Made by a program: the position numbers and the translations under genes. Shown piece by piece: positions 1-7,523 of a stretch of 64,000 nt of DNA (the first letter of the stretch is position 1; each line of letters begins with the position of its first letter). A model generated the notes under the pieces. It was given only the letters and a program-made list of their open reading frames with translations, had not been told where the DNA came from and did not search any database. The DNA is from an uncultured Oscillibacter sp. (GTDB taxonomy: Bacteria; Bacillota; Clostridia; Oscillospirales; Oscillospiraceae). The stretch lies in assembly GCA_910585385.1 (NCBI GenBank), contig CAJUDV010000001.1:1-64000 (forward strand), in the 5' to 3' direction.

Positions 1-2
1 TC

Positions 3-89
3 TGGACGAAAGCGGAGTATCTGAAATTCGCTGACGCTATGATGGACAAGCCCCTTTCCTACTGTCCCACGGTTATCCGTCCGCCATGA
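3..89 (+). CDS. 3' end of an ORF preceding the DGR variable ORF (partial)
   Basis: The window opens inside an open frame that reads WTKAEYLKFADAMM... and ends at a TGA at 87-89. That stop overlaps the ATG at 86 of the next frame in an ATGA arrangement. It could be a separate upstream gene coupled to the next one. It could also be the upstream part of the same DGR target protein, now split by a one-base frameshift, because a 76-residue target would be short for the family. The two cannot be separated without the sequence to the left. Confidence 0.35.
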   Translation, partial: WTKAEYLKFADAMMDKPLSYCPTVIRPP

Positions 90-316
90 CGGTCGCCACC
101 GCGTCGGGGCTGGAATGGGTCATTTACCCGACAGCGGCCAATGGGAGCGACACCACCTACGTCCCGGATTACTGGCTCTTCCTCGCGTCGAACCCGTGCC
201 TGCTCGTCGGCGGGAATTACGGCCAGAACCGGTTTCTCGGGCTGTTCTTCGTGTACTACGGCGCGGCGTCGTACGCGGACTCGAACATCGGCTGCCGCCT
301 CCAAAAACTCCCCTAA
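86..316 (+). CDS. DGR target protein, C-terminal variable (C-type-lectin-like) region
   Basis: This 76-residue ORF ends in the variable repeat of a diversity-generating retroelement. The C-terminal half (NPCLLVGGNYGQN..., then GLFFVYYGAASYADSNIGCRL) has the glycine- and aromatic-rich look of the C-type-lectin fold that displays DGR variable residues. The last part matches the template at 454-596, except at positions where the template has adenine. Such targets are usually surface or phage-tail ligand-binding proteins, so the ORF is probably only the 3' part of a longer gene that began further left or was frameshifted near 86. Function and ligand are unknown. Translation stops 14 bases after the repeat ends. 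Confidence 0.7.
   Translation: MTVATASGLEWVIYPTAANGSDTTYVPDYWLFLASNPCLLVGGNYGQNRFLGLFFVYYGAASYADSNIGCRLQKLP
160..302 (+). repeat. DGR variable repeat (VR)
   Basis: This 143-base segment aligns without gaps to 454-596. By eye I count 18 differences, and every one is at a position where the other copy (the template) carries A. The other 108 positions are identical. VR coordinates of the changes are 170, 176, 177, 182, 183, 204, 233, 234, 237, 249, 254, 260, 261, 263, 272, 278, 281 and 299. Adenine-specific substitution is the signature of DGR mutagenic retrohoming. The 3' invariant end (AACATCGGCTGCCGC) would correspond to the initiation-of-mutagenic-homing region. Confidence 0.93.
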
Positions 317-327
317 AGGAGGGGGGC

Positions 328-357
328 GTGGGGGGAGGGGCGCACTCCTCCCCCCAC
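328..357 (+). other. Hairpin just downstream of the variable repeat
   Basis: GTGGGGGGAGG at 328-338 is the exact inverse complement of CCTCCCCCCAC at 347-357, leaving an 8-base loop. It lies 11 bases after the target stop codon. Several characterised DGRs carry a hairpin or cruciform a short distance 3' of the variable repeat that promotes retrohoming, and this fits that position. A terminator role is less likely, since no T-run follows. Confidence 0.55.
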
Positions 358-453
358 AAAAAGAATCAGCAAGCACGCCGCTCCCGGTAGAAGGGGGCGG
401 CGAAAATTTTGGGGTCATCCGCGCAGCAGACGATGGTCTTGGCATCCCCGGAG

Positions 454-596
454 CGTCCCGGATAACTGGAACTTCAACGCGTCGAACCCGTGCCTGCACG
501 TCGGCGGGAATTACGGCCAGAACCGGAATCACGGGCTGTTCTACGTGAACTACAACACGGCGTCGAACGCGAACACGAACATCGGCTGCCGCATCC
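454..596 (+). repeat. DGR template repeat (TR)
   Basis: This is the adenine-rich partner of the variable repeat, in the same orientation, between the target ORF and the reverse transcriptase remnant. Read in the target frame it is full of AAC codons (N-W-N-F-N, Y-V-N-Y-N-T). These are the codons DGR templates favour, because changing their A's gives many residues but no stop codon. It holds 35 adenines, 18 of which differ in the variable copy. Only 137 bases separate the target stop from this repeat, so no accessory avd gene lies between them. Confidence 0.93.
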
Positions 597-777
597 TTGT
601 ATAGCAATTTAGGCTACAACATTTTTTCGATGGTAAGGGGGCCTCACCCTTTCCATAAGCGCGGACGACCGCACACCCCATGGTGAAGATCAGCCGATAG
701 GACATGAGTTAGTACACGCCGCCGGCCGGCGGCGCGATGGAAAGCCCATGAGGCTACAAGGAGGACAACACCACAGC

Positions 778-1257
778 ATGAAACGAGTGGGAAATCTTTA
801 CGATCCAATGATTTCAGACGGCAACCTGGAGCGGGCCATCCACGACGTCAACGCGTCCCATCGTTGGCTCCCCAGGCACAAGCCCAATAAAACGGTCGCA
901 TGGGTGGAGGAGGACATCCCGGCCAGGGTGAAGGAGCTGCGGGAAATCATCATCGGCATCATCGACGGGACGGTCAGCCTCACCCCGCCGTTGAAAAAGA
1001 GACGTTACGACAGGAGCGCCGGAAAATGGCGGGACATCAACGAGCCCCTCCTCTGGCCGGATCAGTACGTCCACCACGCCCTGGTGCAGGTTTTACAGCC
1101 GGCCATGATGAAGGGCATGGACCGATACTGCTGCGGGAGCATCGAAAAGCGGGGCATGAGCTGGAGGGGAGTTATTCCGCCGTGCTTCAGTAACACCGCC
1201 TCAAACTCAGTTTCACAGGTTGGCGCGGTTTGCTGGTGCCCGCTCCGCATGCCTTGA
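778..1257 (+). pseudogene. Truncated DGR reverse transcriptase
   Basis: The start is ATG 778, 11 bases after an AAGGAGGA site. The first ~126 residues (MKRVGNLYDPM, the NASHRW and TAWVEE segments, WPDQYVHHALVQVLQP, then MDRYCCGSI..RG) look like the N-terminal part of phage/Clostridia-type DGR reverse transcriptases. From about 1156-1165 the similarity stops, and the frame runs about 30 unrelated codons to a stop. Full-length family members have roughly 300-400 residues. The palm motifs, including the Y-x-D-D catalytic pair, are absent here, so this copy cannot be an active polymerase. A deletion or replacement near 1160 is the simplest explanation. Activity at this locus would need an enzyme supplied in trans. 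Confidence 0.8.
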
Positions 1258-1735
1258 CCGACATCCGTAATGCCCTTGAGACCGGGGCTGACTCTATCCT
1301 GTCAGCCTGCATCGCGGAGGATACCCCGATGCGATGGGCGCCCCTGGCGGAAAACCGGGAGGACCGGACTTGGAAAAGCGGCACAGGATTGAAGACGTCC
1401 TCAACTGTCTCATCGAGACGATTTAGCTCCACGGCGGGGGATCGCCGGTTTTTGATGCGCCCTCTCACTTGACCGCCTCCCGTCCATTTCCTGTTTCTCT
1501 CACAGCGTCAGCATATACAAAATCGCAGCGATTCCCCCGGAGGAGCAATCTACGGTTGCAAAAGCCGGATGCAGGGTGTAAAATTCCCATATCCGGCCTC
1601 TTTGACGCCGCAATTTTGGGCAGTTTGGATAATTTATTATATCAGTGAATTACCACTTTACTTTGCTAATATAATGAAGTACAATGGATTCCAGCAAGAC
1701 GGGCGGGAGCGCCCCGCCCCAAGGAGGGATATTCC
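1258..1735. other. Gap between DGR remnant and his operon
   Basis: No gene is recognised here. A 30-codon frame at 1334-1426 (M-G-A-P-G-G..., ending IEDVLNCLIETI) resembles the tail of a small mobile-element protein but is too short to name. An inverted repeat, GCCGGAT (1564-1570) with ATCCGGC (1591-1597), may be a weak terminator for the left-hand element. The last 120 bases are AT-rich and carry the his promoter region. No T-box or leader peptide rich in histidine codons was seen. Confidence 0.5.
1670..1675 (+). promoter_or_regulatory. -10 box of the probable his operon promoter
   Basis: A perfect TATAAT lies 61 bases before the first his start codon in an AT-rich stretch. No good -35 hexamer is placed 16-18 bases upstream, so the promoter is either weak or activator-dependent. 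Confidence 0.45.
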
Positions 1736-3313
1736 ATGGAACTGGATTTGAATATGCTCCGGCCCCAGGAGCGGTTTTCCCTGCGGGCCCGGCTGCTCTT
1801 TGAGGGAGAGGGCTTCCGGCAGTACCACATGGGCCGGTTTGAGGAGTACGGACTGTATCAGGAGAACCGCCGCTTTCTGGCCAGCGACCAGGTGATCACC
1901 TTTACGGATTTGGACGGGCGGCTGCTGGCGCTGAAACCCGACGTGACGCTCTCCATCGCCAAGAACGCCCAAGTGGAGGAGGGCGGCTGCGGACGGTATT
2001 ACTACGCGGAGAACGTCTACCGTCCCAGCCAGGAGAGCCACACCTTCCGGGAGATCAGCCAGATGGGGCTGGAGTGCATCGGCACGGTGGACGACGCCGT
2101 CACAGCCCAGGCCGTGTCCCTGGCGGTGCGGAGCCTGGCCCTTATGGGCCGGGATTTCGCGGTGGAGCTGGGCCACATGGGCTTTGTCACCGGCCTCTTT
2201 GACGCCGTGGGCGTCCCCAAGGCCCTTCGGCCCAGGCTGCTGACCTGCGTCCGGGACCGAAACAGCCATGAGCTCCAAAAGACCGCGGAGGCGGCGGGCC
2301 TGTCCCGCCAGGGGACGGAGGCGCTGTGCCGCCTGCCCGCCCTGGCGGGGGATTGGAGGGCCGTGCTGGCGGCGGCGGAGCCTCTGGCTCTCAACACCGC
2401 CATGGGCGGGGCCCTTGAGGAACTGCGTGTCCTCTGCCAGGCGCTGGAGGAACGGGGCGAAACGGCGCGCTTGAAGCTGGACCTGTCCCTTGCCAACGAC
2501 ATGGACTACTACAACGGACTGGTGCTCCAGGGCTATCTCACGGGACTGCCCCGGGCCGTCCTGAAAGGCGGACGGTACGATCCCCTGGCGGCGCAGTTCC
2601 GCCCCGGGACCCGGGCCGTCGGCTTTGCGCTGTATCTGGACGAGCTGGACCGGCCGGCGGAGGCGGCACCGGAAGACGGCGGACAGGTCATGCTGAACGT
2701 AGCCCTGCCCAAGGGCCGTCTGGGGGACAAGGTATACGCTCTTCTGGACGGGGTGGGCTACGGCTGTCCGGAGAACTACACCGACACCCGCAAGCTGGTG
2801 GTGGAAAACCTGGAGGCAGGCATCCGCTACTTTCTGGTGAAGCCCAGCGACGTGGCCATCTACGTCCAGCACGGCGCGGCGGACATCGGCATTGTGGGCA
2901 AGGACATTCTGGCGGAGTCCGGGGCGGACGTCTATGAGCTGCTGGACACGGGGCTTGGAAAGTGCCGCATGTGCGTGGCGGGTCCGGCGGACTTTCAGGA
3001 CGATCCGGGGCGGACGCTGCGGGTGGCCACTAAGTTCGTGAATATCGCCAAGGCGTACTATGCCGCCCAGGGCCGGGACATCGACATCATCAAGCTGAAC
3101 GGCTCCATTGAGCTGGCCCCCATTCTGGGGCTCTCGGACGTGATCGTGGACATCGTGGAGTCCGGCGCGACCCTGAGAGAAAACCATTTGAAGGTGCTGA
3201 CGGAGTTCATGCCCATCTCGGCCCGGTTCATCGCCAACCGGGCGAGCTTTCAGTTCAAGCGCCGGGAGATCGATGCGCTGTTGAAAAAACTCTCGGAGGT
3301 GACGGCCCAGTGA
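1736..3313 (+). CDS. hisZG: HisZ-HisG fusion: ATP phosphoribosyltransferase with its regulatory subunit
   Basis: This catalyses the first step of histidine synthesis, ATP + PRPP to phosphoribosyl-ATP. Residues 1 to about 315 are a HisZ-type domain (class II histidyl-tRNA-synthetase-like fold lacking synthetase function; LKPDVT near 82 and GGRYDPL at 278-284). Residues 319-525 are a complete short-form HisG (LNVALPKGRLGDK, the GIVGKDIL loop, and the PRPP-binding stretch IVESGATLREN). The two parts are normally separate genes whose products form a hetero-octamer. Here they share one 525-codon frame, with no stop and no obvious ribosome site before the internal Met-319. The start follows AAGGAGGG. 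The stop overlaps the hisD start (GTGA), so the operon is translationally coupled. Confidence 0.93.
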   Translation: MELDLNMLRPQERFSLRARLLFEGEGFRQYHMGRFEEYGLYQENRRFLASDQVITFTDLDGRLLALKPDVTLSIAKNAQVEEGGCGRYYYAENVYRPSQESHTFREISQMGLECIGTVDDAVTAQAVSLAVRSLALMGRDFAVELGHMGFVTGLFDAVGVPKALRPRLLTCVRDRNSHELQKTAEAAGLSRQGTEALCRLPALAGDWRAVLAAAEPLALNTAMGGALEELRVLCQALEERGETARLKLDLSLANDMDYYNGLVLQGYLTGLPRAVLKGGRYDPLAAQFRPGTRAVGFALYLDELDRPAEAAPEDGGQVMLNVALPKGRLGDKVYALLDGVGYGCPENYTDTRKLVVENLEAGIRYFLVKPSDVAIYVQHGAADIGIVGKDILAESGADVYELLDTGLGKCRMCVAGPADFQDDPGRTLRVATKFVNIAKAYYAAQGRDIDIIKLNGSIELAPILGLSDVIVDIVESGATLRENHLKVLTEFMPISARFIANRASFQFKRREIDALLKKLSEVTAQ

Positions 3314-4590
3314 TCCGGATTTTGGACTTCGACCAGCTGGCCCCGGAGGAATTTCTCAACCGGGACATTCAGGCGGAGGAGGACGTCTCCGCCGCCGTGG
3401 ATGAGATCCTGGCAAACGTCCGCCGCCGTGGCGACGGCGCCCTGCGGGACTACACCCGCCGCTTTGACGGCGCGGCGCTGAAAGACCTGCGGGTGGCGGC
3501 GGCGGAGTTTGACGCCGCAAGAGAGTCCGTGGACCCGGATTTTCTGGAGACTCTAAAAGAGGCGGCGGAGAACATCCGCCGCTTCCACGAGCGGCAGAGG
3601 CACAGCGACTTTCTCCTGGCGGACCGGCCCGGCGTGGTCATGGGCCAGCGGTGGACGCCCATCGAGAAGGTGGGCATCTGCGTGCCCCGGAGCCCGGAGG
3701 CCTTTCCCTCCACCATTTTGATGAACGCCATCCCGGCGCGGATCGCCGGGGTGCGGGATATTGTCGTTGTGACGCCCCCCCGGCCGGACGGCACCGTCAG
3801 CCCCGAGGCGCTGATGGCCGCGGAGCTGGCGGAGGTGACGGAGGTCTTTAAAATCGGCGGCGCCCAGGCGGTGGCGGCACTGGCCTGCGGCACGGAGACC
3901 GTGCCCCGGGTGGACAAGATCGTGGGCCCCGGCGGCATTTACGTGGCCACCGCCAAGCGGAAGGTCTTCGGCCGGGTGGACATTGACATGATCGCCGGAC
4001 CCAGCGAGATCCTGGTGCTGGCGGACGGAGGGACCAACCCGAAATGGGCGGCGGCGGACCTGCTGAGTCAGGCGGAGCACGACGCCCTGTCCTCCGCCGT
4101 TCTGGTGACGGACAGCCGCCAACTGGCGGAGGCCGTCCGGGCGGAGATTGAAACCCAGTTGGAGGTACTGCCCCGCGGGGACATCGCCCGCCGGTCCATT
4201 GAGGACAACGGCAAGATCATTGTGACGGACAGCCTGGACAAGGCGGTGGAGGCGGTGAACCGCATCGCCCCGGAGCACCTGGAGCTGTGCGTGGACGACC
4301 CCTTCGCCCTGCTGCCCCGGATCAAAAACGCCGGGAGTATTTTCCTGGGCCGGTCCACGCCGGAGGCCCTGGGGGACTACTTCGCGGGACCCAATCACAC
4401 TCTGCCGACGTCCGGCACCGCGCGGTTCTCCAGCCCCCTGGGGGTGGACGACTTTATGAAGCGCTCCAGTTTTCTGTATTATGACCGGGAGGCCCTGGCG
4501 GGGTGCGCGGAGAAGATTGCGGACTTCGCCCGCCGGGAGGGGCTGGAGGGACACGCCAGGTCGGCCCTGTCCAGGGAGGAGAAATCCTGA
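3310..4590 (+). CDS. hisD: Histidinol dehydrogenase
   Basis: HisD carries out the last two oxidations of histidine synthesis (histidinol to histidinal to histidine) using NAD and zinc. The 426-residue protein has the family landmarks: Gln254/His257 (SQAEHD) and Asp356 (GDYFAGPNH) as metal ligands, and the catalytic Glu322-His323 pair in APEHLEL. The GTG start overlaps the hisZG stop by four bases and is supported by this coupling. A 144-base GC-rich stretch with no recognised gene separates it from hisC, the longest gap in the first half of the operon. Confidence 0.96.
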   Translation: MIRILDFDQLAPEEFLNRDIQAEEDVSAAVDEILANVRRRGDGALRDYTRRFDGAALKDLRVAAAEFDAARESVDPDFLETLKEAAENIRRFHERQRHSDFLLADRPGVVMGQRWTPIEKVGICVPRSPEAFPSTILMNAIPARIAGVRDIVVVTPPRPDGTVSPEALMAAELAEVTEVFKIGGAQAVAALACGTETVPRVDKIVGPGGIYVATAKRKVFGRVDIDMIAGPSEILVLADGGTNPKWAAADLLSQAEHDALSSAVLVTDSRQLAEAVRAEIETQLEVLPRGDIARRSIEDNGKIIVTDSLDKAVEAVNRIAPEHLELCVDDPFALLPRIKNAGSIFLGRSTPEALGDYFAGPNHTLPTSGTARFSSPLGVDDFMKRSSFLYYDREALAGCAEKIADFARREGLEGHARSALSREEKS

Positions 4591-4734
4591 CTCTCCCCGG
4601 AACCCACCCGGCGGAACGGCGGCACGCCGGAGTCCAGCGCGGCCTCGAGCCTCACCGGCCGCCCCTATGTCCCCCTCCCGCCCCAGGAGGCGGCGCCCCC
4701 CATAACCCCACATTTAATAAAGAGGTGTTTCACC

Positions 4735-5799
4735 ATGAAGAATTTCCTCTCCGCCGAGGCGCGCGGCCTCGCCCCCTACACCCCCGGCGAACAGCCCCGG
4801 GACCAGCAGTACATCAAGCTGAACACCAATGAGAGCCCCTTTCCCCCCTCCCTGAAAGTGGTCAAAGCCCTCTCCCGGGCGGAGCTTTTGAAGCTGAACC
4901 TGTACTCCGACCCGGCCTGCACGCAGCTGAACGCAGCCATTGCCGCCCACTACGGCCTCCACCCCGCCAACGTGATCTCCGGAAACGGCTCCGACGAGAT
5001 TCTGGCCTTTGCCTTCCGGGCCTTCTGCGGCGCGGGGCAGCCCGTGGCCTACGCCGACGTCACTTACAGTTTCTACCAGTCCCAGGCGGCGCTGTTCGGG
5101 CTGGAGGCCAAGGTGATTCCCCTGCGGGAGGACTTTACGCTGAATGTGGACGACTACATGGACTTCCCCGGCGCCATTGTCATCGCCAATCCCAACGCCC
5201 CCACCGGCATGGCTGTGCCCCGTCAGGACATCCAGCGGCTGCTGGAGGCCAACCCGGACCGGGTGGTCATTGTGGACGAGGCCTATGTGGACTTCGGCGG
5301 CGAGAGCTGCGTCCCCATGATCTTCCGCTACGACAATCTCCTGGTAACACAAACCATGTCCAAAAGCCGCCAGCTGGCCGGCGGGCGGGTGGGCTTTGCC
5401 CTGGGCGGCGAAGCGCTGATCGAGGCCCTGAACCGGGTGAAGTACAGCTTTAACCCCTATAACATCAACCGCCTCTCCCTCATCGCCGGGACCGCCGCCA
5501 TGGAGGATGACGCCTACTTCCAGAGCTGCTGCGAGACCGTCCGGAAAAACCGGGCCTGGCTGGTGGAGGAGCTGGAGGGGCTTGGCTTTGCCGTGCTGCC
5601 CTCCTCCGCCAACTTCGTCTTCGCCAGGTGCGGCAGACTCCCCGGCGGGGAGCTGTACCGCCGTCTGAAGGAGAGCGGCATTCTGGTGCGCTGGTTTGAC
5701 CGGGAGCGCGTCCGGGACTTTGTCCGCATCACCGTGGGCTCCATGGAGCAGATCGGGGCGCTGGTGGACGAGCTGGCCCGGATGCTGGAAGAGCTGTAA
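4735..5799 (+). CDS. hisC: Histidinol-phosphate aminotransferase
   Basis: This PLP-dependent fold-type I aminotransferase converts imidazole-acetol phosphate and glutamate to histidinol phosphate. The protein has 354 residues. The N-terminal part has the substrate-binding KLNTNESPFPPS stretch, NPNAPTG is the PLP/substrate loop, and VDEAYVDF carries the PLP aspartate. Lys210 in TMSKSRQLAG is the Schiff-base lysine, followed by the GGRVGF arginine region. The ATG follows AGAGGTG. The gene lies in the his operon just before hisB (13 bases). Its product might also serve aromatic amino acids, as some HisC proteins do, but the context favours histidine. Confidence 0.95.
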   Translation: MKNFLSAEARGLAPYTPGEQPRDQQYIKLNTNESPFPPSLKVVKALSRAELLKLNLYSDPACTQLNAAIAAHYGLHPANVISGNGSDEILAFAFRAFCGAGQPVAYADVTYSFYQSQAALFGLEAKVIPLREDFTLNVDDYMDFPGAIVIANPNAPTGMAVPRQDIQRLLEANPDRVVIVDEAYVDFGGESCVPMIFRYDNLLVTQTMSKSRQLAGGRVGFALGGEALIEALNRVKYSFNPYNINRLSLIAGTAAMEDDAYFQSCCETVRKNRAWLVEELEGLGFAVLPSSANFVFARCGRLPGGELYRRLKESGILVRWFDRERVRDFVRITVGSMEQIGALVDELARMLEEL

Positions 5800-5812
5800 A
5801 GGAGGCGCCATT

Positions 5813-6400
5813 ATGCGAACTGCCGCCATCAAGCGGGACACCCGGGAGACCCAAATTCAGCTGACGCTGAATCTGGACGGCACGGGCAGGTCCGACCTCT
5901 CCACCGGCGCGGGCTTTCTGGACCATATGCTGGAGCTCTTCGCCCGCCACGGGGACTTTGATTTGAACCTCGTCTGCCACGGGGACACCCAGGTGGACTT
6001 CCACCACTCCGTGGAGGACATCGGCATCTGCCTGGGGCAGGCCTTCACAGCGGCCCTGGGGGACAAGCGGGGCATCAGCCGGTACGGGCAGTTCCTGCTG
6101 CCCATGGACGAGACGCTGGTGCTGTGCGCCGTGGACCTCTCGGGCCGGGCCTGCCTGGGCTGGGCGGTGGACCTGCCCGCCGGGAAGGTGGGGGACTTTG
6201 ACACAGAGCTGGCCCAGGAGTTCTGGCTGGGCTTTGTGCGCAATTGCCCCGGCTCCATCCACATCCGAAAGATCACGGGGGAGAACACCCACCACATTCT
6301 GGAGGCCGTGTTCAAGGGTATGGGCCGGGCGCTGAAGATGGCCGCGGCTCCGGACGAGAGGCACCGGGACGAGATCCCGAGTACAAAGGGTGTGCTGTAA
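5813..6400 (+). CDS. hisB: Imidazoleglycerol-phosphate dehydratase
   Basis: HisB removes water from imidazoleglycerol phosphate to give imidazole-acetol phosphate at a di-manganese centre. This is the monofunctional form (195 residues), without the histidinol-phosphatase domain fused in enterics; the separate PHP gene at the end of the operon would fill that role. The duplicated metal motifs are visible: DHMLELFARHG, DFHHSVEDIG, and later ENTHHILEA. The start at 5813 is chosen because AAAGGAGG lies nine bases upstream. An upstream in-frame extension overlaps hisC and shows no homology. The hisH ATG follows the stop codon immediately. Confidence 0.96.
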   Translation: MRTAAIKRDTRETQIQLTLNLDGTGRSDLSTGAGFLDHMLELFARHGDFDLNLVCHGDTQVDFHHSVEDIGICLGQAFTAALGDKRGISRYGQFLLPMDETLVLCAVDLSGRACLGWAVDLPAGKVGDFDTELAQEFWLGFVRNCPGSIHIRKITGENTHHILEAVFKGMGRALKMAAAPDERHRDEIPSTKGVL

Positions 6401-7012
6401 ATGATTGCCATTGTGGATTACGGCGTGGGGAACCTGTTCTCCCTGCGCTCCAGCCTCCGGGCTCTAGGGGCGGAGGCGGAGGTAACCCGGGACGCCGGGC
6501 GGCTGCGCGCCGCCGGCCGCATCATCCTCCCCGGCGTGGGGGCCTTTGGGGACGCCCGGGAAAAGCTGGAGGGCACAGGCCTTGTGCCCGTCCTGCGGGA
6601 GGAGGCGGAGCGCAAGCCCCTGCTTGGCATCTGCCTGGGAATGCAGCTGCTGTTTGACCGGGGCTTTGAGTACGGGGAGCACCCCGGCCTGGGGCTGGTG
6701 CCCGGACAGGTGGTGAGCCTGCGGGAGAGCCTGGAGGACAAATCCCTCAAGGTCCCCCACATGGGCTGGAACAGCCTGGACGTCCTCCGGGACGACCCGC
6801 TGTTCCGGTATTTTAAGAGCGGCGAATACGTCTATTACGTCCACAGCTTCTACGCCCGGGACTGCGATGCCTCCACCCTGGGCACGTCCCGGTACGGAAA
6901 CGTGGCCGTCACCGGCGCGGTGCGCTGCGGAAACGTCTGGGGCGCCCAGTTCCACCCGGAGAAGTCCGGGGACGCGGGACTGCGGCTGCTGCGGGCCTTC
7001 GCGGAACTGTGA
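6401..7012 (+). CDS. hisH: Imidazole glycerol phosphate synthase, glutaminase subunit
   Basis: HisH hydrolyses glutamine and channels ammonia to HisF. The 203-residue class I amidotransferase has the nucleophile Cys78 in GICLGMQLLF, and His185 and Glu187 in QFHPEKSG. The N-terminal IAIVDYGVGN is typical. It begins directly after the hisB stop with no gap, so its translation is probably coupled. Its partner hisF lies two genes downstream, after an inserted flavoprotein-like gene and hisA. Confidence 0.96.
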   Translation: MIAIVDYGVGNLFSLRSSLRALGAEAEVTRDAGRLRAAGRIILPGVGAFGDAREKLEGTGLVPVLREEAERKPLLGICLGMQLLFDRGFEYGEHPGLGLVPGQVVSLRESLEDKSLKVPHMGWNSLDVLRDDPLFRYFKSGEYVYYVHSFYARDCDASTLGTSRYGNVAVTGAVRCGNVWGAQFHPEKSGDAGLRLLRAFAEL

Positions 7013-7025
7013 CAGGAGGGACCCT

Positions 7026-7508
7026 ATGAGAGAAATGAGGAGAAAAGACCGCCAGGTGACGGACCCGGAAAAGATCCGGGAGATCATCGCGGCCTGTGAC
7101 TGCTGCCGCCTGGGGCTGTGCGATCACGGGCGGGCATACGTCGTCCCCTTGGACTTCGGCTTTACGGAGCAGGAGGGGCGGTACACGTTCTACTTCCACA
7201 GCGCCCGGGAGGGCCGGAAGATCGACCTGATCCGACAGGCCGGATGGGCCTCCTTTGAGATGGACGCCGGCCACGAGGCGGTTCCGGATGAGACCGCCTG
7301 CGAGTACACCGCCCGGTTCCAATGCGTCATGGGCGGCGGCCCGGTGACGCTGCTGGAGGCGGCGGAGGAAAAGCGGGCGGGCCTGGCCGCCGTCATGGCC
7401 CACGTCTCCGGAGAGGCGGGGCCGTGGGACTTTTCCGAGGCCATGCTGGAGAGGACCCAGGTCATCCGCCTGGAGGCGGAGGAGCTGACCTGCAAGGTCC
7501 ACCTGTGA
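7026..7508 (+). CDS. Pyridoxamine 5'-phosphate oxidase-like (NimA-type) flavin-binding protein
   Basis: A 160-residue protein of the split-barrel flavin-binding superfamily. It has the pattern of NimA/PNPOx-like proteins: an N-terminal helix (REMRRKDRQVTDPEKIREII), a small CRLGLCDHG strand, VPLDFGFTEQEGRYTFYFHSA, and the phosphate-binding GRKIDLIR segment. Relatives bind FMN, FAD or haem, and some reduce nitroimidazoles; the substrate here is unknown. It lies between hisH and hisA with its own AGGAGGG site and short spacings (13 and 15 bases), so it is co-transcribed with the histidine genes although no histidine-pathway step is assigned to the family. Confidence 0.8.
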   Translation: MREMRRKDRQVTDPEKIREIIAACDCCRLGLCDHGRAYVVPLDFGFTEQEGRYTFYFHSAREGRKIDLIRQAGWASFEMDAGHEAVPDETACEYTARFQCVMGGGPVTLLEAAEEKRAGLAAVMAHVSGEAGPWDFSEAMLERTQVIRLEAEELTCKVHL

Positions 7509-7523
7509 GAGAGGAGCAGCGCC

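Noticed and set aside
59..607. Minus-strand ORF with two similar Arg/Val-rich blocks
   Set aside because: The two blocks are just the reverse complements of the DGR variable and template repeats, not an internally duplicated protein.
1480..1735. T-box or histidine attenuator before the his operon
   Set aside because: No T-box sequence (AGGGTGGNACCGCG-like), no specifier hairpin and no histidine-rich leader peptide were found.
1658..3187. Long minus-strand open frame opposite hisZG
   Set aside because: Antisense shadow of a clearly conserved gene; no family motifs, and its start and end do not fit any operon signal.
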